64,000 nucleotides of DNA from SMWC01 sp045561055 (GCA_045561055.1 JBJKYL010000003.1:16183-80182); one strand, 5' to 3'. Shown: positions 9,707 through 17,712, counted from the first letter of the stretch. Notes: generated by a model from the letters alone, not told the origin. Translations and numbers: made by a program.

Positions 9707-10973
9707 ATGTTTACCAATGACTATCAAATTAAGGGATTTGACGACGAGCTCTTTCGTGCGATTCAGGCCGAGGAAACGCGGCAAGAAAATCATATAGAGT
9801 TGATCGCTTCGGAAAACTATGCCTCCCCGAGAGTTCTCGAGGCACAGGGTTCGGTATTGACGAACAAATACGCTGAGGGTTACCCCGGCAGGCGATACTA
9901 TGGTGGGTTGTGAGCACGTTGATATTGCAGAGACGCTGGCAATCGATCGTGCCAAGAAACTTTTTGGTGCCGCCTATGTGAATGTTCAGCCACATTCGGG
10001 TTCGCAGGCTAATGCAGCTGCCTATCTTGCGCTAATGGATCCGGGTGATACGCTACTGGGTATGAGTCTGCCGCACGGCGGCCATTTGACGCATGGGGCC
10101 AAGGTGAATTTTTCAGGCAAGCTGTTCAATGTTTACCAGTATGGTATCGATGAGAACACCGGTGAGATTGACTATGCAGCAATGGCAGCGCTGGCGCGCG
10201 AACACAAGCCAAAGGTCATCGTTGCGGGTTTCTCCGCGTATTCGCGCGTCGTTGACTGGCAACGATTTCGTGATGTAGCCGATGAGGTTGATGCATTTTT
10301 TATGGTCGATATGGCTCACGTGGCCGGACTTATAGCGGCTGGTTTTTATCCAAATCCTGTGCCGATCGCTGACGTTACTACGACGACGACCCATAAAACT
10401 TTGCGAGGACCACGTGGCGGGTTGATACTTGCGCGGGAAAATCCTAGCCTTACGAAGCGATTCAATTCTCTCGTATTTCCGGGAACTCAGGGTGGACCTC
10501 TCATGCATGTGATTGCAGCCAAGGCAGTTGCGTTTGCCGAGGCGCTAGAGCCGGAGTTCAAGGACTATCAACAGCAAGTGCTAGCAAATGCGCGCTGCAT
10601 GTCTGAGACACTCATTGATCGTAACTATAAGATTGTTTCCGGTGGCACCGACAACCACCTTATGCTCGTTGATCTCATTAAACAGGAAGTTACCGGTCAG
10701 GACGCAGAGGATGCATTGAGTCGTGCCAATATTACGGTTAATAAGAACGCTGTACCTAATGATCCGCGGCCGCCGCGGATAACAAGCGGTCTGCGTATCG
10801 GTACGCCGGCAATTACGACTCGTGGCTTCAAGGAAGCGGAAACGGCGCAGTTGACCGGTTGGATAGCAGATATTCTCGATGGATTTAGCAGTCCGGAAGA
10901 ATTGGGTGGGGTCATTAGTCGAGTTCGGAAAGAAGTGTTCGAGCTTTGCGAACGCTATCCAGTTTACGTGTAG
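9707..10973 (+). CDS. glyA: serine hydroxymethyltransferase, interrupted by a one-base frameshift
   Basis: Two overlapping frames make up one GlyA. The first (9707-9913) carries residues 1-67 up to RYYGG and then hits TGA at 9911. The second frame (open through 9900-10973) continues at CEHVDIAETLAIDRAKKLFG and runs to the family-typical end ERYPVYV. Joined, they give about 421 residues (E. coli 417). The PLP-lysine motif TTTHKT has its Lys codon at 10395. The shift is one extra base within 9902-9911 (GGTGGGTTGT). The enzyme interconverts serine and glycine and makes 5,10-methylene-tetrahydrofolate. Because the rest is perfectly conserved, a sequencing error is more likely than a dead gene. 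Confidence 0.9.
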
Positions 10974-11000
10974 CACCGAGCAACGTTGTCGGGGTGGCCT

Positions 11001-11510
11001 GTGCACTGTCCGTTTTGTAGTAACGAAGAAACCAAGGTGATTGACTCACGCCTGGCCGGCGAAGGATTACAGGTGCGGCGTCGGCGTGAATGCCAGTCCT
11101 GTAACGAACGCTTCACTACTTTCGAAACAGCAGAGCTAGTCATGCCGCATGTCGTTAAACGTGACGGACGGCGGGAGCCGTTCGATGAAATAAAACTCCG
11201 GGCTGGCATCATGCGCGCGCTCGAGAAGCGTCCGGTGAAGAGCGAAGACGTGGAGGAGAGTGTCGGCCGCATCATACATCGTCTCCAGACCGTCGGAGAG
11301 CGAGAGGTAACCGGGCAGTTAGTTGGTGGTATGGTCATGGAGGAGTTGCATGGCTTGGACGAAATCGCCTATATCCGTTTTGCTTCCATATATCGTAGCT
11401 TCCAGGATATCACTGAGTTTCAGGAGGAGATTCAGAGATTAAGATCGCGGCCTAGTCCTGTGGAAAAGCGCGAGCAGATGTCGCTCTTGCCTGACGACGG
11501 CAAGAAATGA
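11001..11510 (+). CDS. nrdR: transcriptional repressor NrdR
   Basis: A zinc-ribbon/ATP-cone repressor of ribonucleotide reductase genes, 169 residues. The N-terminal zinc ribbon reads VHCPFC and later CQSCNERFTTFE. The ATP-cone follows from VMPHVVKRDGRREPFD. The conserved IDSRL and VRRRREC segments, used for DNA contact, are intact. The start is the GTG at 11001, since the family begins M-HCPFC; an in-frame TTG at 10986 only adds SGWP. NrdR senses ATP/dATP and binds paired NrdR boxes; no obvious pair was seen here. Its stop overlaps the ribD start (ATGA), as in the usual nrdR-rib-nusB order. Confidence 0.96.
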   Translation: MHCPFCSNEETKVIDSRLAGEGLQVRRRRECQSCNERFTTFETAELVMPHVVKRDGRREPFDEIKLRAGIMRALEKRPVKSEDVEESVGRIIHRLQTVGEREVTGQLVGGMVMEELHGLDEIAYIRFASIYRSFQDITEFQEEIQRLRSRPSPVEKREQMSLLPDDGKK

Positions 11511-12631
11511 CTACGGTTGACGACACTGAGTTCCTGATGCGTGCGGCGAAGATTGCAGCACGCGGGCTATACACTACAGACCCAAACCCCCGCGTCGGTT
11601 GTATCTTAACTAAGGACGGTAACGTAGTGGGCGAGGGATGGCATGAACTGGCAGGTGGGCCTCACGCTGAACGCATTGCGCTATCCCAGGCGGGTGAGGC
11701 GGCGTTTGGAGCCACGGCATATGTCACGCTTGAGCCTTGTAATTTCGAAGGACGTACCGGCGCGTGCACAGAGGCACTAATTGAAGCGAAGGTTGCTAGG
11801 GTTGTTTGCTCGGGTATCGATCCAACGCCAGAGGTAGCCGGCAAAGGTATAGCAAGCCTACGCGAGGCTGGGATTAAGGTCGATGTCGGGATCGTCGACG
11901 ATACGATAACGGAATTGAATGCTGGTTTTTTTTCGCGCTTAACGCGTGGTAGGCCATTCGTTCGTAGCAAGATAGCGGTGAGTCTTGATGGCCGCACAGC
12001 GCTCGCAAACGGCGAGAGCCAGTGGATTACAGGTGATTTGGCTCGGGTAGATGTGCATCGTTGGCGGGCTAGGTCTAGCGCTATTCTGACCAGCGTTAGT
12101 ACAGTGCTAGCGGACGATCCTTCGCTTGATGCGCGGCTAGAGGCGCCGGCACCTCCAATTAAGCAACCGCTAATAGTTGTTTTGGATTCTGATTTACGTA
12201 CACCGACTAGCGCGAATGTTGTGATGAAGGGCGGTGAGGTCAGCATTTTTACGACCGATGAAGACTCTCCCGCTGCAAGCGCACTGCGGAAGCAGGAGGT
12301 AAGTATCGAGCAGGTTGGTCGCTCCCGCGGTTGTGATCTTGAAGAGGTATTTAGCCGCCTTAGCCAGCTACAGATTAACGAGGTCTGGGTGGAAGCTGGC
12401 GCAATCCTGAATGGCGCGCTAATTCGTCAGGGCCTCATAGATGAGCTCATCGTCTATATAGCGCCACAAATTTTTGGCGACACAGCTCGTGGAATGTTCG
12501 TTATCGATGAGCTATTTAGTCTAGAACAGAGTGTCTCGTTTGAATTCAAGGATGTTCGACGGGTTGGTGATGACTTGCGCATTATCGCGAGTCCCAGTAA
12601 CGTGTCTGGCCCGCAGCTCGATACTTTATAG
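11507..12631 (+). CDS. ribD: bifunctional diaminohydroxyphosphoribosylaminopyrimidine deaminase / 5-amino-6-(5-phosphoribosylamino)uracil reductase
   Basis: A 374-residue two-domain enzyme for riboflavin steps 2 and 3. The N-terminal cytidine-deaminase-like domain (about 1-145) has the zinc motif GGPHAERIAL and EPCNFEGRTGACTEAL. The C-terminal DHFR-like reductase domain begins near RPFVRSKIAVSLDGRTA and includes GESQWITG. The deaminase motif reads PCNFEGRTGAC where many relatives have PCSHxGRTPPC; the zinc ligands (His and two Cys) are kept. It starts inside the nrdR stop and ends 2 bases before ribE. Confidence 0.96.
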   Translation: MTTVDDTEFLMRAAKIAARGLYTTDPNPRVGCILTKDGNVVGEGWHELAGGPHAERIALSQAGEAAFGATAYVTLEPCNFEGRTGACTEALIEAKVARVVCSGIDPTPEVAGKGIASLREAGIKVDVGIVDDTITELNAGFFSRLTRGRPFVRSKIAVSLDGRTALANGESQWITGDLARVDVHRWRARSSAILTSVSTVLADDPSLDARLEAPAPPIKQPLIVVLDSDLRTPTSANVVMKGGEVSIFTTDEDSPAASALRKQEVSIEQVGRSRGCDLEEVFSRLSQLQINEVWVEAGAILNGALIRQGLIDELIVYIAPQIFGDTARGMFVIDELFSLEQSVSFEFKDVRRVGDDLRIIASPSNVSGPQLDTL

Positions 12632-12633
12632 GC

Positions 12634-13299
12634 GTGTTCACCGGCATCATTAGGGGCGTGGGGCGAATCGCCGAGCAAACTAATATCGGTGGTGATCGCC
12701 GTGTCACAATTGACAATCAGGGAGCCAACCTGCCTTCACTAAATAACGGTGATAGCGTGGCGGTAAACGGGGTGTGTCTGACGGTTGTTGAGACCACGGC
12801 GGCAGGATTTAGCGCGGATATCTCCCTGGAGACACTTGGTTTAACGACTTTCGGTGAGCTGTCAACAAGCTCCGAAGTAAATCTCGAGCCGGCCCTGTGT
12901 GTCGGAGAGCCGTTGGGTGGGCACTTGTTGACGGGGCATGTTGACGGCGTCGGTCGGGTGCTTGAGGTTAAGGAATCTGCGCGATCCGCGACGATCCATC
13001 TTGCGGCAGAGGCGGAGCTCGCCCCTTATATAGCCCGGAAGGGTGCGATTGCGGTCGATGGTGTTAGTCTGACAGTAAATCACGTCGAGAATACGATGTT
13101 TGCAGTCAATTTCTCAGTCAACATTGTGCCGCACACGCAGGAAAAAACTATCATTCTCGGGTACAAGGCTGGTACCGCTGTTAATATTGAGGTCGATATC
13201 ATCGCACGTTACCTTGAGAGGCTGGCTCCGAGTCGGGATGTCTCGGCCGGGATCAACCTGGAGTTGCTGAAAAAACATGGTTACACCAGTACAGACTGA
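12634..13299 (+). CDS. ribE: riboflavin synthase alpha subunit
   Basis: A 221-residue riboflavin synthase, which dismutates two 6,7-dimethyl-8-ribityllumazines to riboflavin. It opens with the invariant MFTGII (GTG start at 12634). Two homologous lumazine-binding barrels follow, marked by VNGVCLTV (near residue 45) and VDGVSLTVN (near 143), with GGHLLTGHVDG between them. The end of the gene overlaps the start of the ribB-like gene by 23 bases in another frame, implying translational coupling in the rib operon. Confidence 0.96.
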   Translation: MFTGIIRGVGRIAEQTNIGGDRRVTIDNQGANLPSLNNGDSVAVNGVCLTVVETTAAGFSADISLETLGLTTFGELSTSSEVNLEPALCVGEPLGGHLLTGHVDGVGRVLEVKESARSATIHLAAEAELAPYIARKGAIAVDGVSLTVNHVENTMFAVNFSVNIVPHTQEKTIILGYKAGTAVNIEVDIIARYLERLAPSRDVSAGINLELLKKHGYTSTD

Positions 13300-14419
13300 T
13301 GGTGCCTGGTCGGGACTCAACAGCACCGAAGAAATTATCGCGGATCTACGCGACGGTAAAATGGTCGTTATTCTTGACGATGAGAATCGGGAGAACGAGG
13401 GCGACCTGATTAAGGCCGCTACTACAGTAACACCCGACGACATCAATTTTATGGCGCGATACGGTCGTGGCCTGATCTGTTTAACTTTGACACGGGCGCG
13501 ATGTGGGCAACTTCGGTTGCCGCTTATGGTTAGCGATACGGATAGGCGTAGGGCAACGAATTTCACCCTATCTATCGAGGCAGCGGATGGGATTACGACA
13601 GGTATTTCGGCGCATGATAGGGCGCGCACTATCCGTTCTGCTGTTGCGCCTGACGCACGACCGGAGCACTTGAGTCAGCCTGGGCACATTTTCCCCGTTA
13701 TGGCTCAGCCTGGTGGTGTACTCACAAGAGCTGGACATACGGAAGCAGGTTGCGACTTAGTTCGACTTGCGGGGCTAGAGCCAGCTGCTGTCATTGTCGA
13801 GATTCTGAACGAAGACGGTACGATGGCTCGTCGCGACGATCTGCTCGTGTTCGCGCGCCACCATGGCGTTAAGATAGGCACGATCGCCGATTTGATAAGC
13901 TATCGACTAGAACATGAGGATTCTGTTGAGGCGATCAAAGAGCTTGAGGTGCAGACTGAGTTTGGACCATTCCGACTCATCTCGTTCGAAGATCACGTTA
14001 ATCGTTGGGTCCATCTAGCACTCGTGCGCGGAGAACTCGATACGCAAGAGCCCTCTATGGTGCGTGTGCATATCCAAGATACGCTGAGTGATGTTGCCGG
14101 CGTATTAGATAGCCGACTGGGCTGGCCATTGCGCGATGCTATGAAACTCATCGCTGCGGAAGGCCGTGGCGTTATCGTAATTCTTCGGCAGGACGAGCAA
14201 CCGCGTGACATCATTAACGCGATAAGTGACTTACAGCGGCCCGAGAATGAGATTTTTGCTCGAAGAGATGATTCGACCGAGCTACGTACCTATGGTACCG
14301 GTGCTCAGATTCTCAGAGCTCTAGGTGTGAAGCGGATGCGGGTACTGAGTGCACCAAAACAAATGCATGCGCTGTCAGGATTTGGCCTCGAAGTTGTGGA
14401 GTACGTCTCGTCGGATTAA
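13277..14419 (+). CDS. ribB: 3,4-dihydroxy-2-butanone 4-phosphate synthase with degenerate GTP cyclohydrolase II domain (RibBX type)
   Basis: A 380-residue RibB-RibA-like hybrid. The N-terminal half (about 14-215) is a complete DHBP synthase with DDENRENEGDL, ARYGRGLIC, GISAHDRARTI and RAGHTEAGCDL. The C-terminal half aligns with GTP cyclohydrolase II (TEFGPFRL), but the zinc-binding C-x10-C-x-C region is gone: the segment VRVHIQDTLSDVAGVLDSR has no cysteine where active RibA has CxTGDxxxSxRCDCG. This is the known RibBX pattern, so GTP cyclohydrolase activity probably comes from a separate ribA outside the window. It lies between ribE and ribH in the operon. Confidence 0.93.
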   Translation: MVTPVQTDGAWSGLNSTEEIIADLRDGKMVVILDDENRENEGDLIKAATTVTPDDINFMARYGRGLICLTLTRARCGQLRLPLMVSDTDRRRATNFTLSIEAADGITTGISAHDRARTIRSAVAPDARPEHLSQPGHIFPVMAQPGGVLTRAGHTEAGCDLVRLAGLEPAAVIVEILNEDGTMARRDDLLVFARHHGVKIGTIADLISYRLEHEDSVEAIKELEVQTEFGPFRLISFEDHVNRWVHLALVRGELDTQEPSMVRVHIQDTLSDVAGVLDSRLGWPLRDAMKLIAAEGRGVIVILRQDEQPRDIINAISDLQRPENEIFARRDDSTELRTYGTGAQILRALGVKRMRVLSAPKQMHALSGFGLEVVEYVSSD

Positions 14420-14424
14420 TACTT

Positions 14425-14907
14425 ATGGATACGATAATTAAAACTGTGGAAGGGAGTCTCGATGACGTACGTGGTTTGCGTTTCGTAATTGTTGCGTCAC
14501 GTTTTAACGATTTCATCGTCGAACGGTTATTGAGCGGAGCAACAGGAGCCCTGCTCAAACATGGCGCCAGCGCAGACGATATAGAAATTGTTCGAGTTCC
14601 GGGCGCTTTCGAGGTTCCGCTCGCATTGAAAAAGCTTGCTGCGTCGCGGCGATACGATGCCTTGATTGCGTTGGGTTGCGTTATTCGTGGCGCTACCCCT
14701 CACTTCGACTACGTTGCGGGTGAGGCTACTAGCGGAGTATCCCGGGTGGCTATGGAGCATGAGATTCCTATTGGATACGGTGTGTTGACTGTGGATACCA
14801 TCGAACAAGCGATTGAACGTGCAGGGACAAAAGCAGGCAATAAGGGTATAGATGCAGCACTCTCCGTGATTGAAATGACGTCCCTATTCCGGCAGTTGGA
14901 GCGTTAA
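14425..14907 (+). CDS. ribH: 6,7-dimethyl-8-ribityllumazine synthase
   Basis: A 160-residue lumazine synthase that condenses the RibD-pathway pyrimidine product with dihydroxybutanone phosphate. Family motifs are VRVPGAFEVPLALKKLA, GCVIRGATPHFDYVAGEAT (with the catalytic His equivalent near residue 95) and YGVLTVDTIEQAIERAG. The length is normal. It starts 5 bases after ribB and is followed by nusB, the usual order. Such enzymes form pentamers or 60-mer shells in the cytoplasm. Confidence 0.96.
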   Translation: MDTIIKTVEGSLDDVRGLRFVIVASRFNDFIVERLLSGATGALLKHGASADDIEIVRVPGAFEVPLALKKLAASRRYDALIALGCVIRGATPHFDYVAGEATSGVSRVAMEHEIPIGYGVLTVDTIEQAIERAGTKAGNKGIDAALSVIEMTSLFRQLER

Positions 14908-14921
14908 CCACGTCTCGCAAT

Positions 14922-15374
14922 ATGCTGGCCCCAGACAATAGTTCGGTACGCGCTCGACAGGGTGCTCGCGATATGTTGGTTAAAGCGCTTTATCAGTGGC
15001 AGCTGGGCGGGCACGATCTAAGTCAACTCGAAGAGCAGTTCATGGTGACACCAGAGAACACACGAGCTGATCTTAGTTATTTCAAAGATCTACTTAGTAC
15101 TGTTATCTCAGATGTTGATAAGTTTGACAAGCTCATAGCGATGCATGCGGGTAGGGAAGTGGCGACGGTAGATGCGATCGGTCGAGCTATACTTTTATTG
15201 GGGTTTGCAGAATTCGAAAGTCGTTGCGACGTTCCAGTTAAGGTTGTTATCAACGAAGCTGTAGAACTTGCGAAGCGCTATGGTTCGCCCGATTGCTATC
15301 GTTTCGTCAATGCTGTTCTGGATAAGGCAGCTAAGGCGATGCCCCCACAACGTCAATGCGACGCCAGAGGCTGA
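14922..15374 (+). CDS. nusB: transcription antitermination factor NusB
   Basis: A 150-residue all-helical NusB. RARQGARDMLVKALYQWQLGG at the N-terminus is the arginine-rich RNA-binding opening. The core includes VDAIGRAILLLGFAEF, VKVVINEAVELAKRYG and RFVNAVLDK. With NusE/S10 it binds boxA RNA in rRNA leaders to prevent premature termination. The start ATG at 14922 leaves 14 bases after ribH. The stop is one base before the thiL GTG. Confidence 0.95.
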   Translation: MLAPDNSSVRARQGARDMLVKALYQWQLGGHDLSQLEEQFMVTPENTRADLSYFKDLLSTVISDVDKFDKLIAMHAGREVATVDAIGRAILLLGFAEFESRCDVPVKVVINEAVELAKRYGSPDCYRFVNAVLDKAAKAMPPQRQCDARG

Positions 15375-15375
15375 A

Positions 15376-16329
15376 GTGAGCCTCGGTGAGTTCCAGATAA
15401 TTCAGCGATTTTTTGCGCTTGGAAACGACGATCCCGATGTTCTTTTGGATATCGGTGACGATGCAGCCGTCGTTCAGCCATCTGGGCCGCTGGCACTAGT
15501 CACAGATACCCTGGTCGAGGGAGTGCATTTTTCCAGCCAGACAGCTGCTGACGTAGTAGGTTATAGGACGCTAGCGGTAAACCTTAGTGATCTCGCAGCG
15601 ATGGGTGCCCAGCCGCGTTGGTGCACACTTGCGCTGACTATTCCCGATTCTAATGAAGGCTGGCTAGAGGGCTTCACCTCAGGATTTTTCCGACTCGCTA
15701 AGATATACGGTGTTAGTCTCGTTGGGGGCGATCTAACGCGCGGTCCGCTGAGTACAACGTTGCACCTGATTGGTGCCGTGGGTGATGGCGCTTTTTTGAC
15801 GCGCGGTGGTGGACAAGTTGGTGACGACATTTATGTTACCGGCTCTCTTGGTGACGCTGCGGCAGGCTTGGTGCTTATTGATAATGGCGTAGCGGATGAG
15901 AGCGATGCTCATCGGGCGTTAGCTGAGCGGTTTAGTCGCCCTTTGCCGCGGATCGCCGCCGGACGGGCCTTGGTAGGTCTTGCGAGCGCAGCGATCGACG
16001 TTTCCGATGGGTTACTCGCCGATCTTGGACATCTTTGTAAGTCCAGTGGTTGCGGTGCGGTAATTGATGTAGAAAACTTGCCTTTCTCTATTGAGATGCT
16101 GGCGCTTTTTCCGCCGCAGACGGCTCAGGCCTATGCACTTAACGGAGGTGATGATTACGAGCTTTGTTTCACTGCCCCTGCGGAGAAAGCTGATGAGGTT
16201 AAAGCTGTATTAGGCGTTGCCGAGACGACAGTACACCGCATCGGTGAGCTAGTAGCTGGGGAAGGCGTCGAATCTCGCCGTGATGGAGCACCCTTCAATC
16301 AGACTGACACGGGACACCAACACTTCTGA
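15376..16329 (+). CDS. thiL: thiamine-monophosphate kinase
   Basis: A 317-residue ThiL of the PurM/AIRS-like fold that phosphorylates thiamine monophosphate to the diphosphate cofactor. Motifs are LGEFQIIQRFF at the start, DIGDDAAVV, TDTLVEGVHF, NLSDLAAMGAQPRW, GGDLTRGPLS, IDVSDGLLADLGH and GGDDYELCF. The open frame reaches back to 15268 inside nusB. The GTG at 15376 is the true start because homology begins at SLGEF. Its stop is 2 bases before pgpA. Confidence 0.95.
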   Translation: MSLGEFQIIQRFFALGNDDPDVLLDIGDDAAVVQPSGPLALVTDTLVEGVHFSSQTAADVVGYRTLAVNLSDLAAMGAQPRWCTLALTIPDSNEGWLEGFTSGFFRLAKIYGVSLVGGDLTRGPLSTTLHLIGAVGDGAFLTRGGGQVGDDIYVTGSLGDAAAGLVLIDNGVADESDAHRALAERFSRPLPRIAAGRALVGLASAAIDVSDGLLADLGHLCKSSGCGAVIDVENLPFSIEMLALFPPQTAQAYALNGGDDYELCFTAPAEKADEVKAVLGVAETTVHRIGELVAGEGVESRRDGAPFNQTDTGHQHF

Positions 16330-16331
16330 GC

Positions 16332-16817
16332 ATGCATACGAACAGGCCGCCAACAACCCTACTTCGCCAACCCGTTCACCTACTTGCATTCGGGTTTGGT
16401 TCGGGGCTCATGCCGAAGGTTCCGGGCACGGCAGGAACAGCTTTGGCGGTGCTACCAGCGTGGCTGCTTGCGACTTGGTCTGTGGCGGCGAAGGCAGCTC
16501 TGATCGCGATATTGTTCGCTATCGGTGTGTGGGTCTGCGATGAGAGTGCGCGCCGACTCCAATCTCATGACCATCCCGCGATAGTTTGGGATGAAATCGT
16601 GGGTTTTCTTGCGACATGCCTCTTGCTCCCGCCTGACCCGCTATGGTTTACAGTAGCTTTCGTTTTGTTCCGTATTTTTGATATTACTAAGCCATGGCCG
16701 ATCCGAGCTCTGGATCAAAGATTGCACGGTGGAATTGGCATAATGCTGGATGATATCGTGGCAGCCGTTTTTGCAGTAATCTGTATGGAGTTAGCGAAAT
16801 TAATTCTAATTTTCTAA
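16332..16817 (+). CDS. pgpA: phosphatidylglycerophosphatase A
   Basis: A 161-residue inner-membrane phosphatase that converts phosphatidylglycerophosphate to phosphatidylglycerol. FGSGLMPKVPGTAGTALAVL near the N-terminus and HDHPAIVWDEIVGFL near residue 75 are the signature segments. Four hydrophobic stretches are visible. It is the last gene of the nrdR-rib-nusB-thiL-pgpA run and ends 4 bases inside the convergent xseB. Confidence 0.94.
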   Translation: MHTNRPPTTLLRQPVHLLAFGFGSGLMPKVPGTAGTALAVLPAWLLATWSVAAKAALIAILFAIGVWVCDESARRLQSHDHPAIVWDEIVGFLATCLLLPPDPLWFTVAFVLFRIFDITKPWPIRALDQRLHGGIGIMLDDIVAAVFAVICMELAKLILIF

Positions 16818-17059
16818 TCGTCGTCGGGTTCGAACGCTTCTGGATCAGCGTCGACGGTTTTCTTAAGTAGGATTTCGACTGTCTGCTCGGCTTCCTTGAG
16901 TGCCGTCTGGCACTCGCGCGTGATTTTCACTCCCCGTTCAAATTCCTTGAGAGCTTCCGCAAGCGGTAACTCCTCGTTCTCAAGCCGTTCGACTAATATC
17001 TCGAGTTCTTCGAGCGATTTTTCAAGACCGCTTACGCCCGTTTTTTGTTTTGGAGTCAT
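16814..17059 (-). CDS. xseB: exodeoxyribonuclease VII small subunit
   Basis: An 81-residue acidic helical protein with FEKSLEELExLVxxLExxxLPLxxAL-type spacing, seen here as SLEELEILVERLENEELPLA and ALKEFERGVKITRECQTAL. XseB subunits bind XseA to form the single-strand exonuclease VII. I choose ATG at 17059 because GCAGGA precedes it by five bases; an in-frame GTG at 17074 is possible. The usual downstream neighbours ispA and dxs are absent: the gene ends in the tail of pgpA. Confidence 0.9.
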   Translation of the reverse strand: MTPKQKTGVSGLEKSLEELEILVERLENEELPLAEALKEFERGVKITRECQTALKEAEQTVEILLKKTVDADPEAFEPDDD

Positions 17060-17135
17060 TGTTCCTGCCGTCACAGCTGCTGCGCAACCCTACACAGCAT
17101 AACCGGGACGGTCAAACCTTTAATAGATGTATGTA

Positions 17136-17164
17136 TTGACACTTTTAAGGTGTCGCATTACATT
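17136..17164 (+). promoter_or_regulatory. sigma70-type promoter of the rubrerythrin gene
   Basis: TTGACA at 17136-17141 is separated by 17 bases from TACATT at 17159-17164 (4 of 6 to TATAAT). Transcription would start near 17171, just before a perfect palindrome at 17178-17192. It is the best -35/-10 pair in the 177 bases between xseB and the rubrerythrin ATG. Confidence 0.6.
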
Positions 17165-17177
17165 ATCCTAATATGAA

Positions 17178-17192
17178 TTAGACTGAGTCTAA
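17178..17192. promoter_or_regulatory. 7-1-7 palindromic operator candidate (Fur/PerR-like geometry)
   Basis: TTAGACTGAGTCTAA is a perfect inverted repeat of two 7-base arms around one central base, the geometry of Fur-superfamily boxes (Fur, PerR, Zur). It sits about +8 to +22 from the predicted transcription start, where a bound repressor would block initiation. Given the peroxide-linked gene downstream, a PerR/Fur-type regulator is a reasonable guess, but the regulator is not shown by the sequence. Confidence 0.5.
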
Positions 17193-17196
17193 ACAA

Positions 17197-17213
17197 GATT
17201 CTTTGCTAGAATC
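17197..17213. repeat. inverted repeat GATTCT-N5-AGAATC in the rubrerythrin leader
   Basis: GATTCT (17197-17202) and AGAATC (17208-17213) are perfect 6-base complementary arms around TTGCT. It could be a second operator or an RNA hairpin in the 5' leader. It lies between the 7-1-7 palindrome and a third inverted repeat. Confidence 0.5.
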
Positions 17214-17223
17214 TGTGTAGGAC

Positions 17224-17239
17224 TGATTATCACTAATCA
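17224..17239. repeat. inverted repeat TGATTA-N4-TAATCA before the rubrerythrin ribosome site
   Basis: TGATTA (17224-17229) and TAATCA (17234-17239) flank TCAC. The repeat is AT-rich and ends about 10 bases before the AAGGAG ribosome site, so protein binding or RNA folding here could affect translation. Confidence 0.5.
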
Positions 17240-17261
17240 TTGGTTGTAAGGAGAGCGACAA

Positions 17262-17684
17262 ATGGACCTTAAGGGTAGTAGTACAGAACAGAATCTCAAG
17301 GATGCTTTTGCAGGCGAATCGCAGGCGAACCGACGTTATCTCTATTTTGCCGCGAAAGCGGATGTAGAAGGTTACAACGATGTCGCTACAGTCTTCCGTT
17401 CTACAGCAGAGGGCGAGACTGGTCACGCGCATGGTCATCTGGAGTATTTAGAAGCCGTTGGTGATCCCGCGACTGGATTACCGATTGGTCCGACGGACGA
17501 AAATTTAAAGGCTGCGATTGCGGGTGAAACGCACGAGTACACAGACATGTATCCAGGTATGGCGAAGTCTGCCCGAGATGAAGGTTTCGAAGAAATTTCC
17601 GATTGGTTCGAAACGTTAGCGAAGGCTGAGCGGTCTCACGCCAACCGTTTTCAGAAAGCGCTTGACGGACTCGACGACTCATAG
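17262..17684 (+). CDS. rubrerythrin family di-iron protein (no rubredoxin domain)
   Basis: A 140-residue four-helix di-iron protein. Likely iron ligands are E19 (AGESQAN), E52 and H55 (EGETGHAH), E89/E92 (GETHEYT) and E123/H126 (AERSHANRF). The usual C-terminal rubredoxin domain (CxxC pairs) is absent, so electrons must come from another protein, possibly the iron-sulfur protein encoded next. Rubrerythrins reduce hydrogen peroxide. Translation starts at ATG 17262 after AAGGAG. A promoter and three inverted repeats precede it, so expression is probably regulated. It is the first gene of a three-gene unit with a CCG-domain Fe-S protein and DUF3501. Confidence 0.92.
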   Translation: MDLKGSSTEQNLKDAFAGESQANRRYLYFAAKADVEGYNDVATVFRSTAEGETGHAHGHLEYLEAVGDPATGLPIGPTDENLKAAIAGETHEYTDMYPGMAKSARDEGFEEISDWFETLAKAERSHANRFQKALDGLDDS

Positions 17685-17712
17685 CCAATATCGGTTTCGG
17701 CCGCCCTTATAG

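Noticed and set aside
9893..9920. Programmed +1 frameshift in glyA, because TTG TGA follows a purine-rich GGTGGG as in prfB
   Set aside because: The spacing and slippery codon differ from prfB, the product would have Leu instead of the expected Cys, and no family precedent is known to me. A base-call error is simpler.
10974..11000. FMN riboswitch before the riboflavin genes
   Set aside because: The gaps before nrdR and ribD are only 27 and 0 bases, far too short for the RFN element.
11662..12246. 194-codon open frame on the minus strand
   Set aside because: It lies wholly antisense to ribD, is low-complexity Ser/Thr/Arg-rich and has no recognisable motif; it is a shadow of the real gene.
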